Below are positions 28,785 to 37,206 of a stretch of DNA of 64,000 nt, one piece after another (within the stretch, counting starts at the first letter, position 1; each line of letters begins with the position of its first letter). The stretch is taken from NCBI RefSeq assembly GCF_019711495.1, contig NZ_JAIGNM010000001.1:1364001-1428000 (forward strand), read 5' to 3'. Source of the DNA: Qipengyuania xiamenensis. GTDB taxonomy: Bacteria; Pseudomonadota; Alphaproteobacteria; Sphingomonadales; Sphingomonadaceae. Under the pieces are notes generated by a model. It was not told the origin of the DNA. It saw only the letters and a program-made list of their open reading frames with translations, and made no database searches. The position numbers were made by a program, and so were the translations under genes.

Positions 28785-30911
28785 ATGACCAGGACACTTC
28801 TTGCTGCGGGTGCATCTGCATTCGCACTGATGCTCGCGGCCCCCGCCGCAGCCGAGGAAGCCGAAAGCGAAAGCACCGCGCCGACGATGGATTTCGGTAG
28901 CTGGGGCGTCGGCACCGACATGATCGACCAGGACGTCGATCCGGGCGACGACTTCAACGCCTATGTCAACGGACGCTGGATCGCCGAGAACGAGATCCCG
29001 GGCGACCGCAACCGCTACGGCGCCTTCGACATGCTGCGCGAAGAAGCGATCTATGACGTGCGCCGCCTGGTGAACGACCTCGTCGCATCGGACCCGGCGC
29101 CGGGCACTGCCGCGCGCCGCATCGTCGATGCCTACAAGTCCTACATGGATGTCGCGGCGATCGACGCTTCGGGCCTCGCACCTGCACAGCCCTATCTCGG
29201 CAAGATCTACGGTGCGCAGACTCTCGCCGACCTTACCGAGCTGTTCGGCACTCCAGGCTATCCTTCGCTGGTAAGCGCTGGCGTCGGCATCGATGCGCGC
29301 AACCCGACCCAATATGCCGTCAGCATCGGCTTCGACGGCATGGGCCTGCCCGACCGCGATTACTATCTCGTCGATTCGGAGAACAATCTCGAAATCCGCG
29401 CCGCCTATCTCGACTACCTGACGCAAGTCCTGACCATGGCCGGCTATGCCGATGGTCGCAGCGCTGCCGAGGCGGTCTATGCCTTCGAAACCGAAGTCGC
29501 GAAGCTGGAATGGGCGCGCCAGATGCTGCGCCGTCCGCAGCTGACCTACAACGTCCTTTCGCGCGACGAGCTCTCCGCAATGGCCGGCGACTTCCCGATC
29601 GACACGCTGCTGAGCACGGCACAGTTCGACGGCGAAACGCGCTTCCTTGCTCGCCAGCTGCCCCCGACCGAGGAGGAAATGTCGGACGAAAAGCTGACCG
29701 ACGAGCAGCGCGCCATGATCGGCGGCGGCCTTCCGGGCATGATGAAGCTGCTGACCGAAACCCCGCTGCCGACGATCAAGGCATACATGGCCAAGAGCTT
29801 CCTCGGCTCGAACGCGGCGCTCCTGTCGACCGAGCTCGACGAGGCAGTGTTCGATTTCTACGGCCGCACGATCAATGGCCGCGAACAGCAGCAGGATCGC
29901 TGGAAGCGCGGCATTTCGGCAGTCGAAAGCGCGCTCGGCGAACAGCTCGGCGCGCTTTACGTAGAGCGGTACTTCCCGCCCGAGAGCAAGGCCCGCATGG
30001 ACACGCTCGTCGCCAACCTCCAGCGCGCCATGTCGGGTGCGCTCGACCGCAACGAGTGGATGACGCCCGACACGATCGAGCAGGCCCGCGCCAAGCTCAA
30101 CGGCTTCACCCCGATGATCGGTTATCCCGACGAGTTCGAGACCTATGAAGGTCTCGAGATCGATCCGACCGACCCGCTCGGCAACGCGATGAACGCGCGA
30201 GCATGGAACACCGAAGACAATCGCAAGCGTCTCGGCACCGAAGTCGATCCGACCGAATGGGGCATGTTCCCGCAGACCGTGAACGCCTATTATTCCCCGC
30301 TCACCAACCGCATCGTCTTCCCCGCTGCTATCCTGCAGCCGCCGTTCTTCAATGCCGAGGCCGACGAAGCCGTGAACTATGGCGGTATCGGTGCAGTGAT
30401 CGGTCACGAGATCGGCCACGGCTATGACGACCAGGGCAGCCAGTTCGATGCCGAAGGCACTCTGCGCAACTGGTGGCAGGACGCGGACCGCGAGGGCTTC
30501 GAACAGTACACCGCGCGCATGGCCGAGTTCATCGAGGCCTATTGTCCGGTCGAAAGCGCCGAAGGCCCCGTCTGCCTGCGCGGCGGCCAGTCGATGGGCG
30601 AGACGCTGGGCGACGTGGTCGGCCTGCAGATGGCCTACCGTGCCTACAAGCTTTCGCTGAACGGCGAGGAAGCCCCCGTGATCGACGGCCTCACCGGCGA
30701 CCAGCGCTTCTTCCTCGGCTTCGCGCAGATCTGGCGCGGGATGGAGCGCGAGGAGAGCTTGCGTAACCGCGTCATGACCGCGAACCACCCGCCGGGCGAA
30801 TTCCGCCTCAACAATGCCGTACGTCACCTCGATGCCTGGTACGATGCGTTTGGTGTCACCGAAGACGATGCGCTCTACCTGCCGCCCGAAGAGCGTATCA
30901 GCATCTGGTAA
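28785..30911 (+). CDS. M13 (neprilysin-like) zinc metallopeptidase
   Basis: 708 residues from ATG 28785 with CGGGAG upstream. Signal peptide MTRTLLAAGASAFALMLAAPAAA. Family features: N-terminal DPGDDFNAYVNGRW, NAYYSPLTNRIVFPAAIL, zinc site IGHEIGHGYDDQGSQFD (HEXXH near 545), GETLGDVVGLQ supplying the third ligand, and the closing LYLPPEERISIW. Bacterial members are periplasmic oligopeptidases. A strong terminator follows. Confidence 0.93.
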   Translation: MTRTLLAAGASAFALMLAAPAAAEEAESESTAPTMDFGSWGVGTDMIDQDVDPGDDFNAYVNGRWIAENEIPGDRNRYGAFDMLREEAIYDVRRLVNDLVASDPAPGTAARRIVDAYKSYMDVAAIDASGLAPAQPYLGKIYGAQTLADLTELFGTPGYPSLVSAGVGIDARNPTQYAVSIGFDGMGLPDRDYYLVDSENNLEIRAAYLDYLTQVLTMAGYADGRSAAEAVYAFETEVAKLEWARQMLRRPQLTYNVLSRDELSAMAGDFPIDTLLSTAQFDGETRFLARQLPPTEEEMSDEKLTDEQRAMIGGGLPGMMKLLTETPLPTIKAYMAKSFLGSNAALLSTELDEAVFDFYGRTINGREQQQDRWKRGISAVESALGEQLGALYVERYFPPESKARMDTLVANLQRAMSGALDRNEWMTPDTIEQARAKLNGFTPMIGYPDEFETYEGLEIDPTDPLGNAMNARAWNTEDNRKRLGTEVDPTEWGMFPQTVNAYYSPLTNRIVFPAAILQPPFFNAEADEAVNYGGIGAVIGHEIGHGYDDQGSQFDAEGTLRNWWQDADREGFEQYTARMAEFIEAYCPVESAEGPVCLRGGQSMGETLGDVVGLQMAYRAYKLSLNGEEAPVIDGLTGDQRFFLGFAQIWRGMEREESLRNRVMTANHPPGEFRLNNAVRHLDAWYDAFGVTEDDALYLPPEERISIW

Positions 30912-30935
30912 CCCTTTCTCCCGAGAGAGGAGTGG

Positions 30936-30970
30936 AAACCCCGTCGGCCTGCTTGGCCGGCGGGGTTTTT
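30936..30970 (+). terminator. rho-independent terminator after the M13 peptidase
   Basis: AAACCCCGTCGGCC pairs with GGCCGGCGGGGTTT through a five-base loop (one G-T wobble), ending in five or more T. Confidence 0.9.
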
Positions 30971-31008
30971 GTTGACTTGGCTTGGCCTTCTGCCATCCAC
31001 CGCGACCT

Positions 31009-31803
31009 ATGACTTTCCTGCAAGAACTCATCATCGCGATCGTCCAGGGGATCACCGAATTCCTGCCGATTTCGTCCTCGGGTCACCTCATCCTGATCCC
31101 GAAGCTGACGGACTTTCCCGACCAGGGCCCGCTGATCGACGTGGCGGTGCATGTGGGCTCGCTGCTCGCGATCATTCTCTATTTCCGCAAGGACGTGATC
31201 GGCCTTGCACGCGGCGGTTTCGCCAGCGTCGGCCTCGGCAAGGACGACGAGCAGCGCAAGCTGTTCTGGTTCGTCGTCATTGGCACCATTCCGGCCGTGG
31301 CGGCAGGCCTGTTCATCAAGGTGGGCGGCTATCTGGAGGGATTCCGGTCGACCGATCTCGTCGCGACCAATCTCATCGTGTTCGGCATCCTGCTCGGCCT
31401 CGCCGACAAGTTCGGCAAGCAGACCAAGGCCTATGAGGACATGAGCCTCAAGGACGCGATCCTCGTCGGCATCGCGCAGGCTATGGCCCTGATCCCGGGC
31501 ACGAGCCGATCGGGCGCCACGATGACCGCGGCGCGCGCTCTGGGCTATTCGCGCGTGGAATCGGCTCGCTTTTCCTTCCTGCTGGCCATTCCGGCGGTTG
31601 CCGGTGCCGGCGTGCTGGCGGCATTCGACCTCGCCGATGCGACCGCGCAGATGCAGCAGGACGCCATTGTCACGGGTATCCTGACCTTCTTCACCGCGCT
31701 CGCGACGATGATCTTCCTGATGAACTTCCTGAAGCGGGCTTCGATGCTGGTTTTCGTGGTCTACCGGGTCCTGCTGGGGATCGCATTGCTCGCCCTGCTC
31801 TGA
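31009..31803 (+). CDS. uppP: undecaprenyl-diphosphatase (bacitracin resistance)
   Basis: 264 residues from ATG 31009. BacA/UppP membrane enzyme: catalytic GITEFLPISSSGHLIL near 15-30 and the second signature PGTSRSGATMTAARALG near 165, with several TM helices. It dephosphorylates undecaprenyl-PP to recycle the carrier lipid for peptidoglycan and other polymers, and confers bacitracin tolerance. Confidence 0.95.
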   Translation: MTFLQELIIAIVQGITEFLPISSSGHLILIPKLTDFPDQGPLIDVAVHVGSLLAIILYFRKDVIGLARGGFASVGLGKDDEQRKLFWFVVIGTIPAVAAGLFIKVGGYLEGFRSTDLVATNLIVFGILLGLADKFGKQTKAYEDMSLKDAILVGIAQAMALIPGTSRSGATMTAARALGYSRVESARFSFLLAIPAVAGAGVLAAFDLADATAQMQQDAIVTGILTFFTALATMIFLMNFLKRASMLVFVVYRVLLGIALLALL

Positions 31804-31903
31804 CCGGAGACCGTCAACGGTTCGCCTTGTTTCCGTCACATTCCCGGAACCTTCTGCCGCAGCGTGGTTTGATTGGGCAAGTACCAGTTGCAAGGAAGCT
31901 TTG

Positions 31904-32158
31904 ATGGGTCTGATAATCCTGATCGTAACCGGCGCCCTGTTGGGCTGGCTGGCGACGATCGCCCTCCAGATCGAAGAAGGACGCGGCATTCTGCGGAATG
32001 TCGTCGCCGGTATCATCGGTTCGCTGGGCGTAGGGCTGGCTACCTCGGGCGGCGTCTTTCTCGGCGCAATCCGGGCGAGCACGCTCCTATGGGCCGCTGT
32101 CGGAGCTATCGTGCTGATTGGCTTGTACAATGTAGTGCGCGAGAAAGCCTTGTCTTAG
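31904..32158 (+). CDS. GlsB/YeaQ/YmgE-family stress membrane protein
   Basis: 84 residues from ATG 31904 (AAGGA upstream); a TTG one codon earlier is also open. Small Gly-rich protein with three hydrophobic stretches: LIILIVTGALLGWLATIAL, GILRNVVAGIIGSLGVGLA and TLLWAAVGAIVLIGL. Members are stress-induced inner-membrane proteins of uncertain role. Confidence 0.8.
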   Translation: MGLIILIVTGALLGWLATIALQIEEGRGILRNVVAGIIGSLGVGLATSGGVFLGAIRASTLLWAAVGAIVLIGLYNVVREKALS

Positions 32159-32233
32159 TCGCGTAACGCAGTAACCATCCAAATCTGGTTCCACCGTTTT
32201 CCGGCCGGAGCCTGTAATCAAGGGGAAGAAACA

Positions 32234-32482
32234 ATGAAATTCACCAAGACCGCTCTCGTCGCTTCGGCTGCTGCCATGAGCCTCGGCCTCGCTGCATGCG
32301 ACGGCCCGCAGGAAGAAGCCATGGAAGACCAGGCAGAGCAGATGGAATCGGAACTGGACGCCCAGGCTGAAGCCATGGAAGACGCCGGCGCATCGGAAGA
32401 AGCCGTCGAAGCCATGGAAGACAAGGCTGACGCCGTCGAAGACGCTGGTGAAGAAGCTGCCGACGAAATGGACGGCATGTAA
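32234..32482 (+). CDS. acidic lipoprotein A of a tandem pair, 82 aa
   Basis: MKFTKTALVASAAAMSLGLAAC is a signal peptide with lipobox Cys22. The mature part is nearly all Glu, Asp, Ala and Met in helical repeats (MEDQAEQMESELDAQAEAMED), likely disordered or coiled and strongly negative. The first 22 residues are identical to those of the next gene, apart from no change at all, and both genes end in similar hairpin terminators: a duplication. Function unknown. Confidence 0.75.
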   Translation: MKFTKTALVASAAAMSLGLAACDGPQEEAMEDQAEQMESELDAQAEAMEDAGASEEAVEAMEDKADAVEDAGEEAADEMDGM

Positions 32483-32509
32483 GCCGCACATTTCCTTCGG
32501 GAAAAAGCG

Positions 32510-32542
32510 AAGGGGCTCCGGAGCGATCCGGGCCCCTTTTTT
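32510..32542 (+). terminator. terminator after acidic lipoprotein A
   Basis: AAGGGGC-T-CCGGA pairs with TCCGGGCCCCTT through a GCGA tetraloop (one bulged T), followed by six T. Confidence 0.9.
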
Positions 32543-32648
32543 ATTTTTCTCGGAACCAAACGCTCCGAGACACATTTTTGCCATGATTAGAGGGCGCCCG
32601 CATCACTGCGTCAGTGTCCGCAATCAGTCCACAAAAGGGGAAGTAATA

Positions 32649-32894
32649 ATGAAGTTCACCAAGACCGCACTCGTCGCTTCGGCAGCCGCCATGAGCCTCG
32701 GCCTCGCAGCATGCGACAGCGCCGCCGAAAACCAGGCTGAAGACGAAATCGAAGCCATGGAAGACGTGCGTGACGCTGAAGTCGACCAGATGGAAGAAGC
32801 CGGTGAAATCACCGAAGACCAGGCCGACGCCCTCGACGACGAAACCGACGCTATGGAAGAGTCGATGGAAGACCAGGTCGACGAGACCATGTAA
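32649..32894 (+). CDS. acidic lipoprotein B of a tandem pair, 81 aa
   Basis: Paralog of the preceding gene: the same signal peptide and lipobox (LGLAAC), then an acidic mature segment (AENQAEDEIEAMEDVRDAEV, ADALDDETDAMEESMEDQ). After the signal the two are diverged but keep the same composition. Has its own upstream gap of 166 bases, a GGGGAAG ribosome site and its own terminator, so the copies can be expressed separately. Confidence 0.75.
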   Translation: MKFTKTALVASAAAMSLGLAACDSAAENQAEDEIEAMEDVRDAEVDQMEEAGEITEDQADALDDETDAMEESMEDQVDETM

Positions 32895-32919
32895 TCCAGA
32901 CTGTTCCTACGGGAACAAG

Positions 32920-32951
32920 AAAGGGCTCCGGAGCGATCCGGAGCCCTTTTT
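32920..32951 (+). terminator. terminator after acidic lipoprotein B
   Basis: Perfect 13-bp stem AAAGGGCTCCGGA / TCCGGAGCCCTTT with a GCGA tetraloop and five T. Nearly the same as the terminator after copy A. Confidence 0.93.
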
Positions 32952-32972
32952 GTGTGTCCGGAGGCAACCAGC

Positions 32973-33914
32973 TCAGACCGGCTTGGCGCCCGATCCGCGC
33001 CCGCCGCGCAATGTATATTCCAGCGTGCCGCGGTTCACCACGTAATCGACATCGATCACCGCGGTATTGGCGTAGGTGAAGCCCGGACCGAGGCTGCGAT
33101 AAAGCTTGTCGAAATCGCGCTCCACCGTCTGGCGGTAGAGATCCTCGAAGCTGGAAATCACGAAGTAGGTCGGCTGCAGGTCGCTGATCACGTAATCGGT
33201 GCGCATGACCCGGTCGACGTTCAGCATGATCCGGTTGGGGCTTTCCGCCTCCACCGAATAGACCACCTCGGTCGGGCCGGAGAGGATGCCTGCCCCATAG
33301 GCGCGGACATCGCCCGGCTTTTCCTCGATCAGGCCGAATTCGACCGTGTACCAGTAGAGCGACCCCAGCGCTTTCAGCCGGTTGTAGCGCATCGCCTTCC
33401 AGCCGGCCTTGCCGTATTCCTGCATGTAATCGGCATAGACCGGGTCGGTCAGCATCGGGACGTGACCGAAGACATCGTGGAACACGTCGGGTTCCTGGAT
33501 GTAGTCGAAAGTCTCGCGCGTGCGGATGAAATTGCCTGCCGGGAAGCGGCGGTTCGCAAGGTGCCAGAAGAATACGTGATCGGGGATCAGCATGGGCACC
33601 GGGACCACGCTCCAGCCGGTCAGCTTGTCCAGTTCCTCGGACAGCTTGCCGAACTCGGGAACGCCGCCGCGCCCGAGATCGAGCTTCTCGGTGCCTTCCA
33701 TGAAAGCCGTCGCCGCGCGGCCGGGAAGCATTTGCATCTGCCGCTTGAACAGATCGTCCCAGATCGCATCGTCCTCGCTGTCGTAGACGGTCTGCTTGGG
33801 CTCGAGCCAGTCGTCGCCGACATGCTCGGGCTTCTTCAGGGGTGCGGTGAAGACATCGTCCGGCATTTCGGGAAGCCGGGTAAAGTCCTGTTCTGGTTCT
33901 GCTAGCGTAGCCAT
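32973..33914 (-). CDS. phhA: phenylalanine 4-monooxygenase
   Basis: 313 residues from ATG 33914; the 44-residue upstream extension runs into the divergent ppk2 and is rejected. Aromatic amino acid hydroxylase: iron ligands His, His in PDVFHDVFGHVPML near 145 and Glu in WYTVEFGLIEE near 190. It converts Phe to Tyr with tetrahydropterin and O2, opening Phe breakdown. Divergent from ppk2 over 59 bases. Confidence 0.95.
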   Translation of the reverse strand: MATLAEPEQDFTRLPEMPDDVFTAPLKKPEHVGDDWLEPKQTVYDSEDDAIWDDLFKRQMQMLPGRAATAFMEGTEKLDLGRGGVPEFGKLSEELDKLTGWSVVPVPMLIPDHVFFWHLANRRFPAGNFIRTRETFDYIQEPDVFHDVFGHVPMLTDPVYADYMQEYGKAGWKAMRYNRLKALGSLYWYTVEFGLIEEKPGDVRAYGAGILSGPTEVVYSVEAESPNRIMLNVDRVMRTDYVISDLQPTYFVISSFEDLYRQTVERDFDKLYRSLGPGFTYANTAVIDVDYVVNRGTLEYTLRGGRGSGAKPV

Positions 33915-33973
33915 ATCACTGCTGTAGATAGTCGCTTTGTCACCGCCATTCAAATCAGGAGATGCGCGCAGCC

Positions 33974-34744
33974 ATGAAACGCAAGGATTACGAAGCCAAG
34001 CTGGAGCCGATGCGCGAAGAACTGGTGGCAATGGCCCGCTGGGCACGGGTTACCGGACAGCGGATCGTCGTGCTGTTCGAGGGCCGCGACACGGCCGGAA
34101 AGGGAGGTGCGATCCGCGCGGTTTCCGAAAAGCTCAATCCGCGCCAGTGTCACGTTGTCGCTCTCGGCAAGCCGACCGAGGACGAGCAGGGCCAGTGGTA
34201 TTTCCAGCGCTATGTCGACCACCTGCCGACAACCGGCGAGATCGTCCTGTTCGATCGCAGCTGGTACAATCGCGCCGGCGTGGAAAGGGTGATGGGTTTC
34301 GCCAGCGAAGCGCAGGTCGAACAATTCCTCGACCAGGTGCCCGCTTTCGAGAAGATGCTCGTCGACGACGGTATCCTGCTGTTCAAATACTGGCTCGGCG
34401 CGGACCAGGAAAAGCAGGAGGAACGGCTGCGCGAGCGGCTAGAAGATCCCTTGAAGCGCTGGAAGCTGTCACCGATCGACCTCGCCGCACGCGACAAATA
34501 CGATGCCTATACCGAAGCGCGCGAGGAAATGCTGAAGCGCACGCATACCGCACACGCCCCGTGGACGCTGGTCGACTTCAACGACCAGAAGCAGGGGCGG
34601 CTGACGCTGGTTCGCGACCTGCTCGACCGGCTGCCCGACATGCATGTAGATCCGGCACCGATCGAATTTCCCGACCTTGGACGAGAACCGCTGGCGGAAA
34701 GCTACGGCGTCCTCCAGCCGATAAGGAATTATCCGATAGACTAG
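33974..34744 (+). CDS. ppk2: polyphosphate kinase 2 family protein
   Basis: 256 residues from the ATG at 33974; the ATG at 33962 touches the AGGAG site, so the later one fits better. PPK2 fold: Walker A VLFEGRDTAGKGGAI near 40, VVALGKPTEDEQGQWYFQRY, Walker B LFDRSWYNRAGVERVMGF near 90, and FKYWLGADQEKQEERLRERL. It transfers phosphate between polyphosphate and nucleotides; the favoured direction and nucleotide are not readable here. Shares a CTAG stop with the convergent thiolase. Confidence 0.93.
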   Translation: MKRKDYEAKLEPMREELVAMARWARVTGQRIVVLFEGRDTAGKGGAIRAVSEKLNPRQCHVVALGKPTEDEQGQWYFQRYVDHLPTTGEIVLFDRSWYNRAGVERVMGFASEAQVEQFLDQVPAFEKMLVDDGILLFKYWLGADQEKQEERLRERLEDPLKRWKLSPIDLAARDKYDAYTEAREEMLKRTHTAHAPWTLVDFNDQKQGRLTLVRDLLDRLPDMHVDPAPIEFPDLGREPLAESYGVLQPIRNYPID

Positions 34745-35973
34745 GCCGCGCGCTCGAACACGGCGGCCATGCCCTGTCCGCCGCCGATGCACATGGTCTC
34801 AAGGCCATAGCGCACCTCGCGCCGCTGCATCTCGTGCGCCATGTCGGCAAGGATGCGGATGCCGGTCGCGCCGATCGGGTGCCCGAGCGAAATGCCCGAG
34901 CCGTTGACGTTCACGATCTCGCGGCGGCTGTCGTCCTCGGCGAAACCCCAGCCTTTCAGCACGGCAAGTGCCTGCGGCGCGAAGGCCTCGTTCAGTTCGA
35001 TAAGGCCGATGTCGTCCCAGCCGAAGCCGTTCTTTGCAAAGAGGCGCTCGACCGCGGGCACCGGGCCGATGCCCATGCGGCTGGGATCGCAGCCCGCTGC
35101 GCTCCACGAATGGAACCAGAGGATCGGTTCGAGGCCTAGTTCCTCGACCTTGTCTTCCGCCACCACAAGGCAGGCGGCGGCCGCATCGTTCTGCTGGCTG
35201 GCATTACCCGCAGTCACGATGGCATCCGGATCGCGCTTGCCGTCGATAGGGCGCAACTTGGAGAGGCTTTCCATATCGGCATCCGCGCGGAAGCCCTCGT
35301 CCTTGGCAAAGACCACGGGATCGCCGCGGCGCTGGGGGATTTCGACAGGCACGAGCTGCTCGTCGAACTTGCCTTCGTCCCACGCCTTCGCCGCGTTCCG
35401 GTGTGAACGGACCGCGAATTCGTCCGAAGCCTCGCGGCTGATATCGTAATCCTTGGCGAGGTTTTCGGCAGTCTCGATCATGCCGGTGATGACGCCGAAA
35501 CGCTCGATCGGCTGGCTCATCAGGCGCCCGCGCGTAAGGCGGTCCCACAGCACCATGTCACCCAGCCGTGCGCCGTGGCGGGCCTTGGTGGTGTAGTGCT
35601 CGACATTGGACATGCTCTCGACCCCGCCGGCGAGCACGCAGTCGGCCATGCCAGTCTGCACCATCATCGCAGCAGTGGCGACCGCCTGCAGGCCCGAGCC
35701 GCAGCGCCGGTCGAGCTGCATGCCGGGCACTTCGATGGGGTAGCCGGCAGCGAGCCAGCTCCAGCGCCCGATGGCGGGAGCCTCGCCGCTGCCGTATCCT
35801 TGGCTGAATACCACGTCGTCGACGCGCATCGGATCGATGCCCGAACGCTCGACCAGCGCCTTGATGATCACCGCGCCCAGCGCGCCCGCTTCAAGCGGGG
35901 CAAGGCTACCGAGGAACTTGCCGACCGGCGTGCGGAGCGGTTTGCAGATGGCGACGCGGCGGAGTTCGGTCAT
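34741..35973 (-). CDS. thiolase (acetyl-CoA C-acyltransferase)
   Basis: 410 residues. Catalytic Cys in LDRRCGSGLQAVA near 91, NEAFAPQALAVLK, His in GHPIGATGIRI near 360 and Cys in CIGGGQGMAAVF near 390. It cleaves or forms beta-ketoacyl-CoA. It is the last gene of a tight leftward operon: acyl-CoA dehydrogenase, CoA-transferase, thiolase, spaced three bases apart, indicating a degradation route for a specific acyl-CoA. Confidence 0.93.
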   Translation of the reverse strand: MTELRRVAICKPLRTPVGKFLGSLAPLEAGALGAVIIKALVERSGIDPMRVDDVVFSQGYGSGEAPAIGRWSWLAAGYPIEVPGMQLDRRCGSGLQAVATAAMMVQTGMADCVLAGGVESMSNVEHYTTKARHGARLGDMVLWDRLTRGRLMSQPIERFGVITGMIETAENLAKDYDISREASDEFAVRSHRNAAKAWDEGKFDEQLVPVEIPQRRGDPVVFAKDEGFRADADMESLSKLRPIDGKRDPDAIVTAGNASQQNDAAAACLVVAEDKVEELGLEPILWFHSWSAAGCDPSRMGIGPVPAVERLFAKNGFGWDDIGLIELNEAFAPQALAVLKGWGFAEDDSRREIVNVNGSGISLGHPIGATGIRILADMAHEMQRREVRYGLETMCIGGGQGMAAVFERAA

Positions 35974-35976
35974 GGA

Positions 35977-37203
35977 TCAGTCCTTATCGGAGAGGCGGGC
36001 GATATCGCGGTCGACGAGCTTGCCGATCGCGCCCGAGGAGAGGCCGAGGCGGTCTGCGAGCACTTCCTCGGTATGTTGCCCGAGGTAGGGTGCGGGGGCG
36101 GGACCGCCGGCCTCGCGCCCGGGAATGTTGGCGAAGCTGCGGGTGGCGGGATATTCGAAACCCGAGGGGTTTGCGGAAGTCCGCGTAAAGAGCGGGTTCT
36201 CATCCACCAGCACCGGATCGTTGGCGGCTTCGTGCATGGTGCGATAGCGTTCGAAGGTGCAGCCCTCGGCGGCCATGCGGCGTTCGAGTTCTGGCCAGTC
36301 CATCGTTCCGGCGCGCGACTGGAAGAGGTCGAACAATGCGTGGCGATGCTTGAAGCGCGGGTCGTCGCCATCGGCGAAACGCACGCCGCATTCCTGCTCG
36401 AGAGCGGCAATCTCGTCTTCCACGCCGAAGGCCTTCACCAGGCCGGTCCACTGCTTCGCCGTCAGCGCGGCCACCATGAAGCGCGTGTTGTCGAGGCTGC
36501 GGAAATCGCGCCCGAACGCGCCCCAGATCGCATTGCCGAGCCGCTCGCGGTCGGCGCCGCGATAGAGCATTTCGGCCATGGCACCGCTGTTTGCGACCGT
36601 GCCGATGGCGACATCGCCCAGTGGCACGCGTAGCTCGCTACCCTCGCCCGTGTGGTCGCGGTGGCGGATCGCTGCGATCAGCGCGAAAGCACAATAGGCA
36701 CCCGTGATGAAGTCCCACGCGGGCAGGACCTGGTTCACCGGCGGCGCGGTTGCCTCGTCCCAGTCTTCGGGCCCACACATCAGCGGATACCCGCTGGCGG
36801 CATTGACGGTGAAGTCCATCGCCTGCCGTCCGTCGTGCCAGCCCATGATGCGGACGCTCACGAGATCGGGGCAGTTTGCCGCGACCGCCTCGTGCGAGAG
36901 GAAGCTCTTTTCGGGCAGGTTGGTGATGAGATTGCCGGTCTTGGCCGAAAGCTCCACCAGCAGTTCACGACCCTCTCCGCTGCGCAAGTCCAGCGCGACC
37001 GACTTTTTCGCACGATTGAGGTTCTCCCAGCTCAGGCTGCGGCCCTCTTTCGTGAGCATGTAGCGGTCGTAATCGAGCCCGCCCTCCTTGTGATCGACGC
37101 GGATCACCTCCGCGCCCATCTGCGCGCAATAGAGGCCGGCCGTGGGGGACGCTACGAAGCTCGACGCCTCGATGATGCTCAGATCGTTGAGAAGTCCGTA
37201 CAC
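35977..37203 (-). CDS. CaiB/BaiF family III CoA-transferase
   Basis: 408 residues, starting at GTG three bases after the acyl-CoA dehydrogenase stop. Family marks: VASPTAGLYCAQMGAEVIRVD near the start, NRAKKSVALDLRSGEGRELL, and the catalytic Asp in PAWDFITGAYCAFAL near 166. It moves CoA between acyl acids. Its place in the operon suggests activation of the acid that the dehydrogenase and thiolase then degrade. Confidence 0.9.
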   Translation of the reverse strand: MYGLLNDLSIIEASSFVASPTAGLYCAQMGAEVIRVDHKEGGLDYDRYMLTKEGRSLSWENLNRAKKSVALDLRSGEGRELLVELSAKTGNLITNLPEKSFLSHEAVAANCPDLVSVRIMGWHDGRQAMDFTVNAASGYPLMCGPEDWDEATAPPVNQVLPAWDFITGAYCAFALIAAIRHRDHTGEGSELRVPLGDVAIGTVANSGAMAEMLYRGADRERLGNAIWGAFGRDFRSLDNTRFMVAALTAKQWTGLVKAFGVEDEIAALEQECGVRFADGDDPRFKHRHALFDLFQSRAGTMDWPELERRMAAEGCTFERYRTMHEAANDPVLVDENPLFTRTSANPSGFEYPATRSFANIPGREAGGPAPAPYLGQHTEEVLADRLGLSSGAIGKLVDRDIARLSDKD

Positions 37204-37206
37204 GCC

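Larger units (their letters stand above)
32234..32951 (+). repeat. tandem gene duplication: acidic lipoprotein plus terminator
   Basis: Two units (32234-32542 and 32649-32951) share the first 66 coding bases at very high identity, the GGGGAAG leader and GCGA-loop terminators, while the mature coding parts have diverged. This is an old tandem duplication rather than a fresh one. Confidence 0.75.

Noticed and set aside
26658-31055. 1465-codon open frame on the minus strand
   Set aside because: It lies antisense to the ABC transporter and M13 peptidase genes, both with full family motifs; high G+C keeps the opposite frame free of stops.
31846-31870. EcfG-like promoter before the GlsB/YeaQ gene (GGAAC ... 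GTTT)
   Set aside because: The spacing to GTT is two bases shorter than the exact match at 43142 and the -10 is off consensus; with so many GGAAC words in this genome it may be chance.
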